Below the pieces are notes generated by a model. The model had not been told where the DNA came from and searched no databases. It saw nothing but the letters and a program-made list of their open reading frames with translations. A DNA stretch of 6,230 nt. Origin: Lentisphaerota bacterium (GTDB taxonomy: Bacteria; Verrucomicrobiota; Kiritimatiellia; RFP12; UBA1067). How positions within the stretch are numbered: the first letter of the stretch is position 1; every line of letters starts with the position of its first letter. The stretch is from assembly GCA_015061765.1 (NCBI GenBank), contig SUVZ01000236.1:1-6230 (forward strand), read 5' to 3'. The translations under genes and the position numbers were made by a program. Shown piece after piece: positions 1 through 5,868 of this stretch.

Positions 1-1660
1 TAGGGTTGTCGTAGGGGGCGAACGCAATGACCCACGTGTCCTTCATTCCGCCGCCGATCTGAGCCGTGCCGGTCTTGCCTGCGCACGGGACGTTCAGCCC
101 TCCGATTGCCTTGCCCGTGCCGCGGATGCCCTCGACCACGTCACGCATGCCGCGTCTGACCGTTTCAATGTCTTCAGACCTGCACTTCAGCGTCCTGACC
201 GGCTTGGGCGGCGGACTTCCGGCCGGGCGTTTCTTGAGATATGGTGTATATACCTTGCCGCCGTTGGCAAGGGTAGCGCATTCAATGGCGACCTGAAGCG
301 GCGTGACCTGGAGTTTGCCCTGTCCGATTGCGGACTGGCTGGCGAGTCCGGGATAGAAGGGTGGTTGCGCCAGAGAACCTGCATAGTCCGGAGCGAAGTC
401 GATCCCTGTTTTGGCCTCGAACCCGAATTCGCGCGCCGTCCGGAACAGCGTGTTCGAACCAATAAGATATCCAAGACGGGCGAAGTACGGGTTGCAGGAC
501 TGCTCGATGGCTCCGCGCATGTTCAGATGGCCCTGTCCCCACCTGCTCCAGCACCTGAGCTTCATGGTGCCGAGCTTGTACACGCCCGTGCATTCATAGT
601 CGTCTTGGGCCTTGAACCCGCTGTTCAGCGCAGCGATGGCCGTAACTGGTTTGAACGTCGATCCCGGGATGTACAGACCCGCCGTGGCGCGGTTCAGCAG
701 GGGGCGGTTGGGATCTGACGAAAGCTCTTTGTAGTGCTTCGCCGACAGGAACGGAACGAAGTCGTTCGGATTGAATACGGGGGCGGAGACCATAGCGAGA
801 ACCGCACCATCGCGCGGATCCAGAACCACGCATGCGCCTCGGACGCCGTCAAACTGGCGCTCCGCCACGGACTGAATGTCTGGATCGATGGTGAGATGAA
901 GGTCGAGGCCGTCCTGGGCATCGCGTTCAGGGGTCTCTTCAATGGATATGTTGTCGCGCGCAGCTCCGCTCGGCTTGAACCCGCGTGCGTCCACGGGGAT
1001 GCGCACAGCCCCCGGCACTCCTGCGAGATAGTCGTCGTAGAACGCCTCCAGACCCGAACGCCCCTTCATCTCAAGTTCGTATGCGAGCATGTACGCGTCT
1101 TCGTCATTCATGTCACGGTCGCGTCCGGTGTATCCTACGAGATGCGCCGCGAATGTTCCTCTCGGATAGATGCGCTCTGCGTGCGACTCCACCGCGAAGC
1201 CGGGGAACGCCGCCGCGCGTTCCTCGAAACGGGCAAGGGTCGATTCGTCTAGATCGCGCCAAACGGACATCGGAATAGCGCTGGCCGTGCGTATGTGGCG
1301 TACGATGCGGCGCGGGGTGAGGCTCTTGGGACGGTCCACTCCAAGCGCTCCTGCCAACCTTACCACCTCGCGTTCGATCTCTGCAACCGTGTTCGAGATG
1401 CTGCCGTTCCTGCGGAACGCCGAAAGGTCGCATACTATGTCGCGGCGTGCGCGGGATTCGGCGATGATCCCGCCCTTGGAGTCCAATATCCTTCCGCGGA
1501 TGCCGGGCTTGCGGACGCGTCTTGTGGCCTGCTGGGTGAGATCCCGCTTGAACTCTGCGACGTTGATCACCTGCACATTGTAGAGCGCGACGGCCAGTTC
1601 CGTGAATCCGGCGGTGAACAGCGCCGCCAAAGCGGCTATGGACCAGACCGAGACCTTCAT
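1..1660 (-). CDS. mrdA: Penicillin-binding protein 2 (peptidoglycan D,D-transpeptidase), 3' end cut by window
   Basis: PBP2 crosslinks peptidoglycan stem peptides during side-wall elongation, anchored in the inner membrane with its catalytic domain in the periplasm. The visible 553 codons contain an N-terminal membrane anchor (about residues 5-30) and a dimerisation-domain motif RGRILDSKG (55-63). The PBP2-like stretch NRATAGLYIPGSTFKP leads into the active site. The catalytic triad motifs are all present: STFK with nucleophile Ser334 (codon at 659-661), SCN at 388-390, and KTGT at 529-532. The reading frame is open to base 1, so only the C-terminal tail after the KTG motif is missing. The ATG at 1660 overlaps the mreD stop (ATGA), and a GAGGA Shine-Dalgarno lies about 6 nt upstream. 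PBP2 rather than FtsI is favoured by the mreBCD context and by the VVLDPRDGAVLAMVS and NRAT motifs. Confidence is high for the family and good for the paralogue. Confidence 0.93.
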   Translation of the reverse strand, partial: MKVSVWSIAALAALFTAGFTELAVALYNVQVINVAEFKRDLTQQATRRVRKPGIRGRILDSKGGIIAESRARRDIVCDLSAFRRNGSISNTVAEIEREVVRLAGALGVDRPKSLTPRRIVRHIRTASAIPMSVWRDLDESTLARFEERAAAFPGFAVESHAERIYPRGTFAAHLVGYTGRDRDMNDEDAYMLAYELEMKGRSGLEAFYDDYLAGVPGAVRIPVDARGFKPSGAARDNISIEETPERDAQDGLDLHLTIDPDIQSVAERQFDGVRGACVVLDPRDGAVLAMVSAPVFNPNDFVPFLSAKHYKELSSDPNRPLLNRATAGLYIPGSTFKPVTAIAALNSGFKAQDDYECTGVYKLGTMKLRCWSRWGQGHLNMRGAIEQSCNPYFARLGYLIGSNTLFRTAREFGFEAKTGIDFAPDYAGSLAQPPFYPGLASQSAIGQGKLQVTPLQVAIECATLANGGKVYTPYLKKRPAGSPPPKPVRTLKCRSEDIETVRRGMRDVVEGIRGTGKAIGGLNVPCAGKTGTAQIGGGMKDTWVIAFAPYDNP

Positions 1661-2100
1661 TTGACATCCTCGCTCTCAACGGCTTCAATCCCAATGTGCC
1701 GCTTCGCCGAACACAGCATTGCGCATGCCACAGGATAGAGCACCACGGCATAGGCAAACGCCGCATATGCAGACAGCATCGGCGCATCTCCGCCCCACAT
1801 CGCCAGCCAGACCTGATAAAGCGCGGCGGACACAACCGCCGTGAGGAATGCGAACTGCATCAGGAAGCGAACAGCCAGCGCGGCCACGAGGTAGAACACG
1901 GCAGAGCATCCGAAAGGCTGTCCGCTCAGGGCATCAGTGAAAAGCCCCGCGCCGATTGCCGCCGGAGCCCCGGCGATGCATCCGAACAGAAGCAGCAGAG
2001 GCGGCTTCGCGCCGAAGATAGCCGGCGACAGATCCTGCACCGCGGCAAGGATCATAAGGGCGACGGTTGCCGCGCAAATCTTCACAAGATTAGTTCTCAC
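1657..2100 (-). CDS. mreD: Rod shape-determining protein MreD
   Basis: MreD is a small polytopic inner-membrane protein of the elongasome that works with MreC to link MreB filaments to PBP2 and RodA. The 147-residue product is almost entirely hydrophobic, with roughly five potential membrane segments. It carries the MreD-like pattern GLFTDALSGQPFG followed by another hydrophobic helix, and a short charged C-terminus (VESEDVK). The open frame continues upstream to 2238, but that extension is arginine-rich, hydrophilic and wholly inside mreC. I therefore chose the GTG at 2100, which overlaps the mreC stop by 11 nt and has a strong GGAGGAGG upstream. A second GTG at 2085, which would give a start V-K-I-C-A, is the alternative. 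The stop overlaps the mrdA ATG. Sequence conservation in MreD is low, so position and topology carry much of the call. Confidence 0.85.
   Translation of the reverse strand: MRTNLVKICAATVALMILAAVQDLSPAIFGAKPPLLLLFGCIAGAPAAIGAGLFTDALSGQPFGCSAVFYLVAALAVRFLMQFAFLTAVVSAALYQVWLAMWGGDAPMLSAYAAFAYAVVLYPVACAMLCSAKRHIGIEAVESEDVK
1667..1671 (-). promoter_or_regulatory. Shine-Dalgarno of mrdA
   Basis: The minus-strand sequence GAGGA ends 6 nt before the ATG at 1660 and lies inside the mreD 3' end. It supports this start and indicates translation from a polycistronic message, with possible coupling to mreD termination through the ATGA overlap. Confidence 0.7.
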
Positions 2101-2914
2101 GGCGGATGAATACCTCCTCCAATGCCGGGAAATCCACGGCCGGCGCGACGTCGCCTTCCTGTTCGAGTTTTGTGGAATCGCTGCGCGGACTGGACACCAG
2201 CGATCCGACCAGGATGCCCTTGGGAAAAATCCCGCCAAGCCCGGACGTTACGATCCTCGTGCGCGGTGGCGGTTTGAACCCGTTCTTCAGGTGTCCGACA
2301 TAAAGGGGGTTCACCGCGTAGAGAACCACTGCCTCGGTCTGCGAAACGGTTTTCGTTCCTGTTCCGGACACGATGCCGTACATCGTTCCAAGATCAGGGT
2401 CCCCGGTTTCAAGCACACAGGAAACCTTCACCGACGGATCGGTGATCATCTTCACCGTACATGTGTGGAGTGATACGTCGGATACTATTCCGACCAACCC
2501 ATCGGGCGATGCAACAGCCGAGCCTTCCGAAACGCCGTGAATCGAACCCTTGCCGACGCGCAGGAAGTTCTTTGCTCCGGTGGCGCCGTTCCTTGAAAGG
2601 ATCGGCGCCTGCACCCATCCGCCAAGTTCGGCGGGAACAGGCCTCTTGGCCTGCGGTTTCGTTCTTTCCATTTCGCCGAGCACCATGCGGAGCAGCTCAA
2701 CTTCGCGCTTGAGCCGGACATTCTCGGCGGCATAGCTCTGCCTTCGCCAAAGTGTGCGGATCCTGCACGTCACATTTCGCTGAAACCAAGTGGCGGATCT
2801 CTCCAGAGGATACACGGCTTCAGATGCGACAGCATAACCGCCGGCGATCCAAAGCAAGATCGCCGCACCCGCAAGTGCGCACGCACAGAGCATTATGCCT
2901 GTTTTCTTTTCCAA
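2090..2914 (-). CDS. mreC: Rod shape-determining protein MreC
   Basis: MreC is a bitopic inner-membrane protein whose periplasmic beta domains bind and activate PBP2 and connect it to MreD and MreB. The 274-residue product has a membrane segment at about residues 7-30. A charged, leucine-patterned coiled-coil region follows at about 60-90. A double beta-barrel-type region then runs to the C-terminus, with typical MreC phrases: APILSRNG, GVSEGSAVASPDGLVGIVSDV, and TSGLGGIFPKGILVGSL near residue 240. Length matches the family. The first codon is TTG at 2914, preceded by AAGGAAGG. An internal ATG eight codons in is possible but would cut into the residues before the membrane helix. It lies 31 nt after mreB and overlaps mreD, so it is an operon member. 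Confidence is high. Confidence 0.93.
   Translation of the reverse strand: MEKKTGIMLCACALAGAAILLWIAGGYAVASEAVYPLERSATWFQRNVTCRIRTLWRRQSYAAENVRLKREVELLRMVLGEMERTKPQAKRPVPAELGGWVQAPILSRNGATGAKNFLRVGKGSIHGVSEGSAVASPDGLVGIVSDVSLHTCTVKMITDPSVKVSCVLETGDPDLGTMYGIVSGTGTKTVSQTEAVVLYAVNPLYVGHLKNGFKPPPRTRIVTSGLGGIFPKGILVGSLVSSPRSDSTKLEQEGDVAPAVDFPALEEVFIRREN
2112..2120 (-). promoter_or_regulatory. Strong Shine-Dalgarno of mreD, long spacing
   Basis: The minus strand reads GGAGGAGGT here, inside the mreC 3' end. The spacing to the GTG at 2100 is 11-12 nt, longer than ideal, and no other start codon lies between them in the mreD frame. It decides the mreD start against the longer upstream ORF. Coupling to ribosomes ending mreC at 2090 may help. 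Confidence 0.6.
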
Positions 2915-2916
2915 AA

Positions 2917-2933
2917 CCTTCCTTGCCGGAAGG
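2917..2933 (-). promoter_or_regulatory. Stem-loop in the mreB-mreC gap covering the mreC Shine-Dalgarno
   Basis: The minus-strand transcript reads CCTTCC, loop GGCAA, GGAAGG. This is a perfect 6-bp stem, four of whose pairs are G-C, and it is followed by TTTT and then the mreC TTG start. The 3' arm is itself the Shine-Dalgarno, so folding would hide the mreC ribosome site. The T run also makes it resemble a weak, leaky intrinsic terminator. Either role would lower MreC relative to MreB. The structure is seen; its function is inferred. Confidence 0.45.
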
Positions 2934-2945
2934 ATTGCCGGAAGA

Positions 2946-3977
2946 TCAATGTTTTCTGTTCTGCGCGAGGAAGTCGAGCTCGCTCATCACGACACCTGTA
3001 CCTTCAGCCACCGCCGAAAGGGGATCGTCCGCAAGCGTGACAGGAAGCCCGGTCTGCTGCGACAGGAGCTTGTCGAGCCCGCGCAGCTGAGAACTGCCGC
3101 CGGAAAGCACGATGCCACGGTCGACAAGATCGGCGGCAAGCTCTGGCTCACAGTTTCCAAGGGTTATTCTTACGGCATCGACTATTGAGGACACCGCTTC
3201 CTGAAGTGCATCTCTAATTTCCTCGGAGGTGATTGTCATCGTCTTCGGCAATCCCGCCACGATATCCCGGCCGCGCACTTCCATGGTTTTCTCTTCCTCC
3301 ATCGGATAGGCGCTCCCGAGCTCCATCTTGATTTCCTCTGCGGTGCGCTCTCCTATGAGGAGGTTGTACACGCGCCGCATGTACTGCATGATACACTCAT
3401 CCATGGCATCGCCCGCAACACGCACGGAACGCGCATGGACAATGCCGGCAAGCGAGATGATCGCCACCTCGCACGTGCCTCCGCCGATGTCGACGATCAT
3501 GGAACCTGCCGGCTCTGACACCGGCAGGCCCACGCCGATTGCGGCGGCCATGGGCTCTTCCACGAGAAAGACCTCGCCTGCGCCAGCTGCATGGGCGGCA
3601 TCCTCGATCGCGCGCTTCTCTACACCCGTGATTCCGCTAGGGACGGCTATCACTACGCGCGGACGGAAATACTTGCCTTTGATCTTGCTGGGCGTGACCT
3701 TCTCGATGAAATACTTCAACATTGCCTCGGTGATATCGAAATCGGCGATAACGCCCATTTTCATTGGACGGATCGCAACGATGTTCGCCGGGGTGCGGCC
3801 AAGCATGCGCTTTGCCTCGGCACCGACCGCGAGGACGTGCTTCGAACCTTCTTCAATCGCCACAACGGAGGGCTCACGAAGGACGATTCCTCTATCCTTC
3901 ATGTACACGAGCGAGTTCGCCGTGCCGAGATCGATTCCGATGTCAGCGGAGAAAAGACCTTTAAATTTCGAAAACAT
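2946..3977 (-). CDS. mreB: Rod shape-determining protein MreB (bacterial actin)
   Basis: MreB is an ATP-dependent actin homologue that forms membrane-associated filaments on the cytoplasmic face and directs side-wall synthesis. The 343-residue product has the full actin-fold signature. The phosphate-1 loop is DIGIDLGTANS (12-22), followed by PSGITGVEKRA (113-123). The phosphate-2 loop is VDIGGGTCEV (162-171), with Cys where E. coli has Thr. The adenosine motif is GIVLSGGSSQLRGL (288-301). The N-terminus MFSKFKGLF is amphipathic, as in membrane-binding MreBs. Length matches the usual 340-350. The frame stays open up to 4421, but that extension lies antisense to the next gene and lacks MreB similarity. 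An ATG at 3986 (MSAMF) is possible, but it overlaps the -10 box, so I chose 3977. No Shine-Dalgarno is visible, which fits a leaderless message. It is the first gene of the mreB-mreC-mreD-mrdA operon. Confidence 0.97.
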   Translation of the reverse strand: MFSKFKGLFSADIGIDLGTANSLVYMKDRGIVLREPSVVAIEEGSKHVLAVGAEAKRMLGRTPANIVAIRPMKMGVIADFDITEAMLKYFIEKVTPSKIKGKYFRPRVVIAVPSGITGVEKRAIEDAAHAAGAGEVFLVEEPMAAAIGVGLPVSEPAGSMIVDIGGGTCEVAIISLAGIVHARSVRVAGDAMDECIMQYMRRVYNLLIGERTAEEIKMELGSAYPMEEEKTMEVRGRDIVAGLPKTMTITSEEIRDALQEAVSSIVDAVRITLGNCEPELAADLVDRGIVLSGGSSQLRGLDKLLSQQTGLPVTLADDPLSAVAEGTGVVMSELDFLAQNRKH

Positions 3978-3984
3978 GGCGGAC

Positions 3985-4013
3985 ATTATAATATAACGCG
4001 TACATGCAAGCAA
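3985..4013 (-). promoter_or_regulatory. Promoter of the mreBCD-mrdA operon
   Basis: On the minus strand a perfect TATAAT (3985-3990) sits 17 nt downstream of TTGCTT (4008-4013), a 3-of-6 match to the -35 consensus. The expected transcription start, about 7 nt after the -10 box, falls next to the mreB ATG at 3977. The message would therefore have essentially no 5' leader. The short block between box and ATG contains CCGCC. Confidence 0.65.
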
Positions 4014-4021
4014 GTGAAAAA

Positions 4022-4030
4022 TGGTACAAT
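4022..4030 (+). promoter_or_regulatory. Extended -10 promoter of the NYN-domain gene
   Basis: TGG followed by TACAAT gives an extended -10 element. No convincing -35 is seen at 16-18 nt, as is usual for this class. The expected start is near 4037, only about 2 nt before the ATG at 4039, with GCGGC between. A TATAAT on the plus strand at 3987-3992 is a less likely alternative that would give a 40-nt leader. Confidence 0.5.
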
Positions 4031-4038
4031 ATGCGGCA

Positions 4039-4662
4039 ATGAAATCCAATGACATTATCGCCGATGCACGCGTCATGCACTTGAGAGAGCTCAAGACGTC
4101 CCTCACCGATGTGAAGGCCCGTCTGGCAAAAGTGGAGGCCGAGAGGGATGTGTTGTCCGCCCACTTCAGTCTCAGTCTCGTCGCACTCCGCGATTTTGAG
4201 CGGTTGCCGGAAGGTGCGGGACTCAGGATTATCGACGGATGGAACGCGATTCTCCGCCTCAGAAACGTCTCGAAACTTTCATCCGAGGATATTTCGAGGC
4301 TTAAGAAGGAGTATTTGGCCGGATTGGGCATTACGCCGCCGTCAGACGCCGATGATTCTGTCCATCCTGAAAGTCTGCCGCCTGTTGCGACATGGATAAT
4401 ATTCGACGGCAAGGTGGCCAACTCCTACCGATGCGGTGAATATCGCGTCACATACACCGGCGGCATTGGTGCCCACAGGGCGGACAGGATGATACTTGAC
4501 TTCGTGAACGCCGTGCGCATTCTCGGCCTGGACGTGTCACGGATAACGGTTGAGACGTCCGACAAGAGTCTGGCCTTGCACGTCAGGTCTGCGGGGGCAA
4601 AAACGGCAGATTACCTTATCGCTTCCTTGCGCCACTGCAATGGGGATTTGCCGGTCTCCTGA
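4039..4662 (+). CDS. Coiled-coil + YacP-like NYN/PIN-fold domain protein, putative ribonuclease
   Basis: This is probably a metal-dependent RNA-cleaving protein of the NYN/PIN superfamily. The 207-residue product has a charged, heptad-like N-terminal segment (about 14-42) suggesting a coiled coil. The second part carries the NYN pattern. A first strand, LRIIDGWNAILRLRN, holds D66. WIIFDGK holds D123. An aromatic strand, RVTYTGG, is followed by HRADRMILDFV with D149, and VETSDKSLAL holds D175. This order (DGxN, FDG, yTG...AD, TSD) resembles the YacP/Rae1-type NYN domains, where the acidic residues bind metal. The usual second acidic residue after AD is Arg here. The start at 4039 was preferred over 4021 because the -10 box overlaps the latter. 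No Shine-Dalgarno is present. It is divergent from mreB, and its 3' end overlaps the regulator gene on the other strand. The substrate is unknown and the family is inferred from motifs only. Confidence 0.7.
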   Translation: MKSNDIIADARVMHLRELKTSLTDVKARLAKVEAERDVLSAHFSLSLVALRDFERLPEGAGLRIIDGWNAILRLRNVSKLSSEDISRLKKEYLAGLGITPPSDADDSVHPESLPPVATWIIFDGKVANSYRCGEYRVTYTGGIGAHRADRMILDFVNAVRILGLDVSRITVETSDKSLALHVRSAGAKTADYLIASLRHCNGDLPVS

Positions 4663-5759
4663 CGGAAGAATTTCCACAATGCGTTGGCGGCTTTGAATCC
4701 GCAGAAGTTGGCTATGGTCGTCATGTCCATGTTCGAACCGGCAAGCAGATCCTTTATCTTGTCAAGCCGTACGGCCTGAATCTCGTCAAGAATCGAATGT
4801 CCGGTGATCCGGCGGAATTTCATTTCGGCCATGCGCCGCGAGCATTTGAACGTTGCGGTGACGTCGGCGGCGGAAAGACGGCCGCATGCATTCCTGCGTA
4901 TGAGCTCCAGCGCCGCAGAGACCTCCGGATCGTACCGGCTTCCGGTGCGGGAAGAAGCGCGCCGGACGATGTTTGCCGGGCCGAAGGTAAGGCGAATGGC
5001 CCGTTTCCCTCTCCCGCTGATGATTTCATCGAGTGTGCGGGCGGCAAGTTCGCCGGCGAGCAGAAAGTCGGGCTGGACGCTGGTAAGCGTCGGTGAAGTG
5101 TGTTCGCAGATAGGTATGAAGTTGTCCACCCCGCAGACCGCGATGTCGTTTGGGATGCTGAATCCAGACCGGACGGCGGAGGTAATAACTTCTGCGGCTA
5201 CGTTGTCATTCGCGGCGAAGATTCCGCATGGCTTGGGTATCCGGACAATCCATTTCCGCAGCGTCTTCTGCCAGATGATGCTTTGCGGCGAATGCCGCCC
5301 GCATACAAACGTTTCGCATGATTTTCCGTTCAGGGTGAGAGCCTCGCGGAATCCGCATTCGCGGTCGTCGCTCCAGAATCTTGGTTGCGGATAGGGGACA
5401 AACGCGAAGTGGGGATGGCCTGTGATGAGCAGTTCCTTGGCGGCAAGTCGTCCGGTGGCGACAGAATCGTGGCTGACGCACGATGCGTCTGCCGGCAAAG
5501 AACGAGGGTTTCGGTCGAGGTAGACGGTCGGCAGCACGGAAAACATTTCCGTCGGGATATCCTGATATCCGCCGCCGCATTCTACGATCGCTCCGGACGC
5601 CCCCCAGAATCTCGTGAGCTGGGCAAGCGCGTTTGGAGACGGGATGCCGTTCACAAGCTGAACATGCCAATCCGCCGTCGCCGCATAGCGCCGCACACCT
5701 GCGATTTTGTCGGGCGCGCTCGTCTTTGAAGGCGACTGGAAGTAAAGTATCGTATTCAT
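4611..5759 (-). CDS. XylR-type transcriptional regulator: LacI-like sugar sensor with C-terminal AraC DNA-binding domain
   Basis: This is a cytoplasmic one-component regulator of 382 residues. Residues 1 to about 270 form a periplasmic-binding-protein-like sensor without an N-terminal helix-turn-helix. Family marks include KIAGVRRYA (18-26), SGAIVECGG (55-63), FAANDNVAAE (181-190) and IPNDIAVCGVDN (202-213). SVQPDFLLAGELAARTL (227-243) is the usual last element. Residues about 277-382 form the AraC domain. Its first helix-turn-helix lies around LSAADVTATFKCSRRMAEMKF and its second around MTTIANFCGFKAANALWKFF, followed by TGKSPLQWR. This architecture is that of E. coli XylR and many regulators in Lentisphaerae and Planctomycetes. 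The ligand is probably a sugar but cannot be named. It is divergent from the hydrolase unit, so it probably controls that unit and itself. No Shine-Dalgarno precedes the ATG. Its last 52 bp overlap the NYN gene antisense. Confidence 0.9.
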   Translation of the reverse strand: MNTILYFQSPSKTSAPDKIAGVRRYAATADWHVQLVNGIPSPNALAQLTRFWGASGAIVECGGGYQDIPTEMFSVLPTVYLDRNPRSLPADASCVSHDSVATGRLAAKELLITGHPHFAFVPYPQPRFWSDDRECGFREALTLNGKSCETFVCGRHSPQSIIWQKTLRKWIVRIPKPCGIFAANDNVAAEVITSAVRSGFSIPNDIAVCGVDNFIPICEHTSPTLTSVQPDFLLAGELAARTLDEIISGRGKRAIRLTFGPANIVRRASSRTGSRYDPEVSAALELIRRNACGRLSAADVTATFKCSRRMAEMKFRRITGHSILDEIQAVRLDKIKDLLAGSNMDMTTIANFCGFKAANALWKFFRQETGKSPLQWRKEAIR

Positions 5760-5773
5760 CGTTCTGGTGGCGG

Positions 5774-5782
5774 ATTATATCA
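5774..5782 (-). promoter_or_regulatory. Extended -10 promoter of the XylR-type regulator gene
   Basis: The minus strand reads TGATATAAT, a perfect TATAAT (5774-5779) with the TGn extension. The -35 region is poor and is occupied by the inverted repeat at 5789-5804. The expected start is near 5767, giving a leader of about 8 nt before the ATG at 5759. CCGCC follows directly after the -10 box. Confidence 0.6.
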
Positions 5783-5788
5783 TAAGTG

Positions 5789-5815
5789 ACCTTTGCAAAA
5801 AGGTGCGGCTGCAAA
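5789..5815. promoter_or_regulatory. Candidate operator: inverted repeat plus direct repeat between regulator and hydrolase
   Basis: A perfect inverted repeat ACCTTT-GCAA-AAAGGT spans 5789-5804. The hexamer TGCAAA occurs at 5794-5799 and again at 5810-5815, a 16-bp period. CCTTT recurs at 5790 and 5820. The block lies over the -35 region of the regulator promoter and roughly 50-75 nt upstream of the expected rightward start. That position suits autorepression combined with activation by an AraC-type protein. The repeats are seen; binding is inferred. Confidence 0.45.
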
Positions 5816-5832
5816 TTGTCCTTTAGGCTAGG

Positions 5833-5860
5833 TTTACTTTTTGAAATGGATGTTTATAAT
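5833..5860 (+). promoter_or_regulatory. Promoter of the leader ORF / hydrolase unit
   Basis: A perfect TATAAT lies at 5855-5860, with TTTACT (5833-5838, 4 of 6 matches to TTGACA) 16 nt upstream. The imperfect -35 fits an activator-dependent promoter. The expected start is near 5867, two bases before the leader ATG at 5869, and GGCGGC sits between. Confidence 0.6.
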
Positions 5861-5868
5861 TTGGCGGC

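Noticed and set aside
734..1252. 172-codon plus-strand frame opposite mrdA
   Set aside because: Antisense shadow of the PBP2 transpeptidase region, with no recognisable protein features.
1113..1835. 240-codon minus-strand frame overlapping mrdA and mreD
   Set aside because: It is Arg/Pro/His-rich with no recognisable motif and covers two real genes in another frame. This is the usual shadow ORF of G+C-rich coding DNA.
2101..2238. Longer mreD frame starting at 2238
   Set aside because: The extension is hydrophilic, rich in Arg, Ser and Trp, and entirely inside mreC in another frame. The GTG at 2100 after GGAGGAGG starts directly before the first membrane helix.
3328..3996. 222-codon plus-strand frame opposite mreB
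   Set aside because: Antisense shadow of the strongly conserved mreB. The translation shows no domain and there is no promoter or ribosome site of its own.
3978..4421. N-terminal extension of the mreB frame up to 4421 (491 residues in total)
   Set aside because: The extra part has no MreB similarity, is antisense to the NYN gene, and lies upstream of a good mreB promoter. MreB starting at 3977 has the normal family length and N-terminus.
4663..4700. Terminator for the NYN gene or the regulator
   Set aside because: No hairpin with a T run was seen near either stop. The genes overlap tail to tail, leaving no intergenic space.
4804..5394. 196-codon plus-strand frame opposite the regulator
   Set aside because: Antisense to a regulator with clear family motifs along its whole length. 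Composition is typical of a shadow frame.
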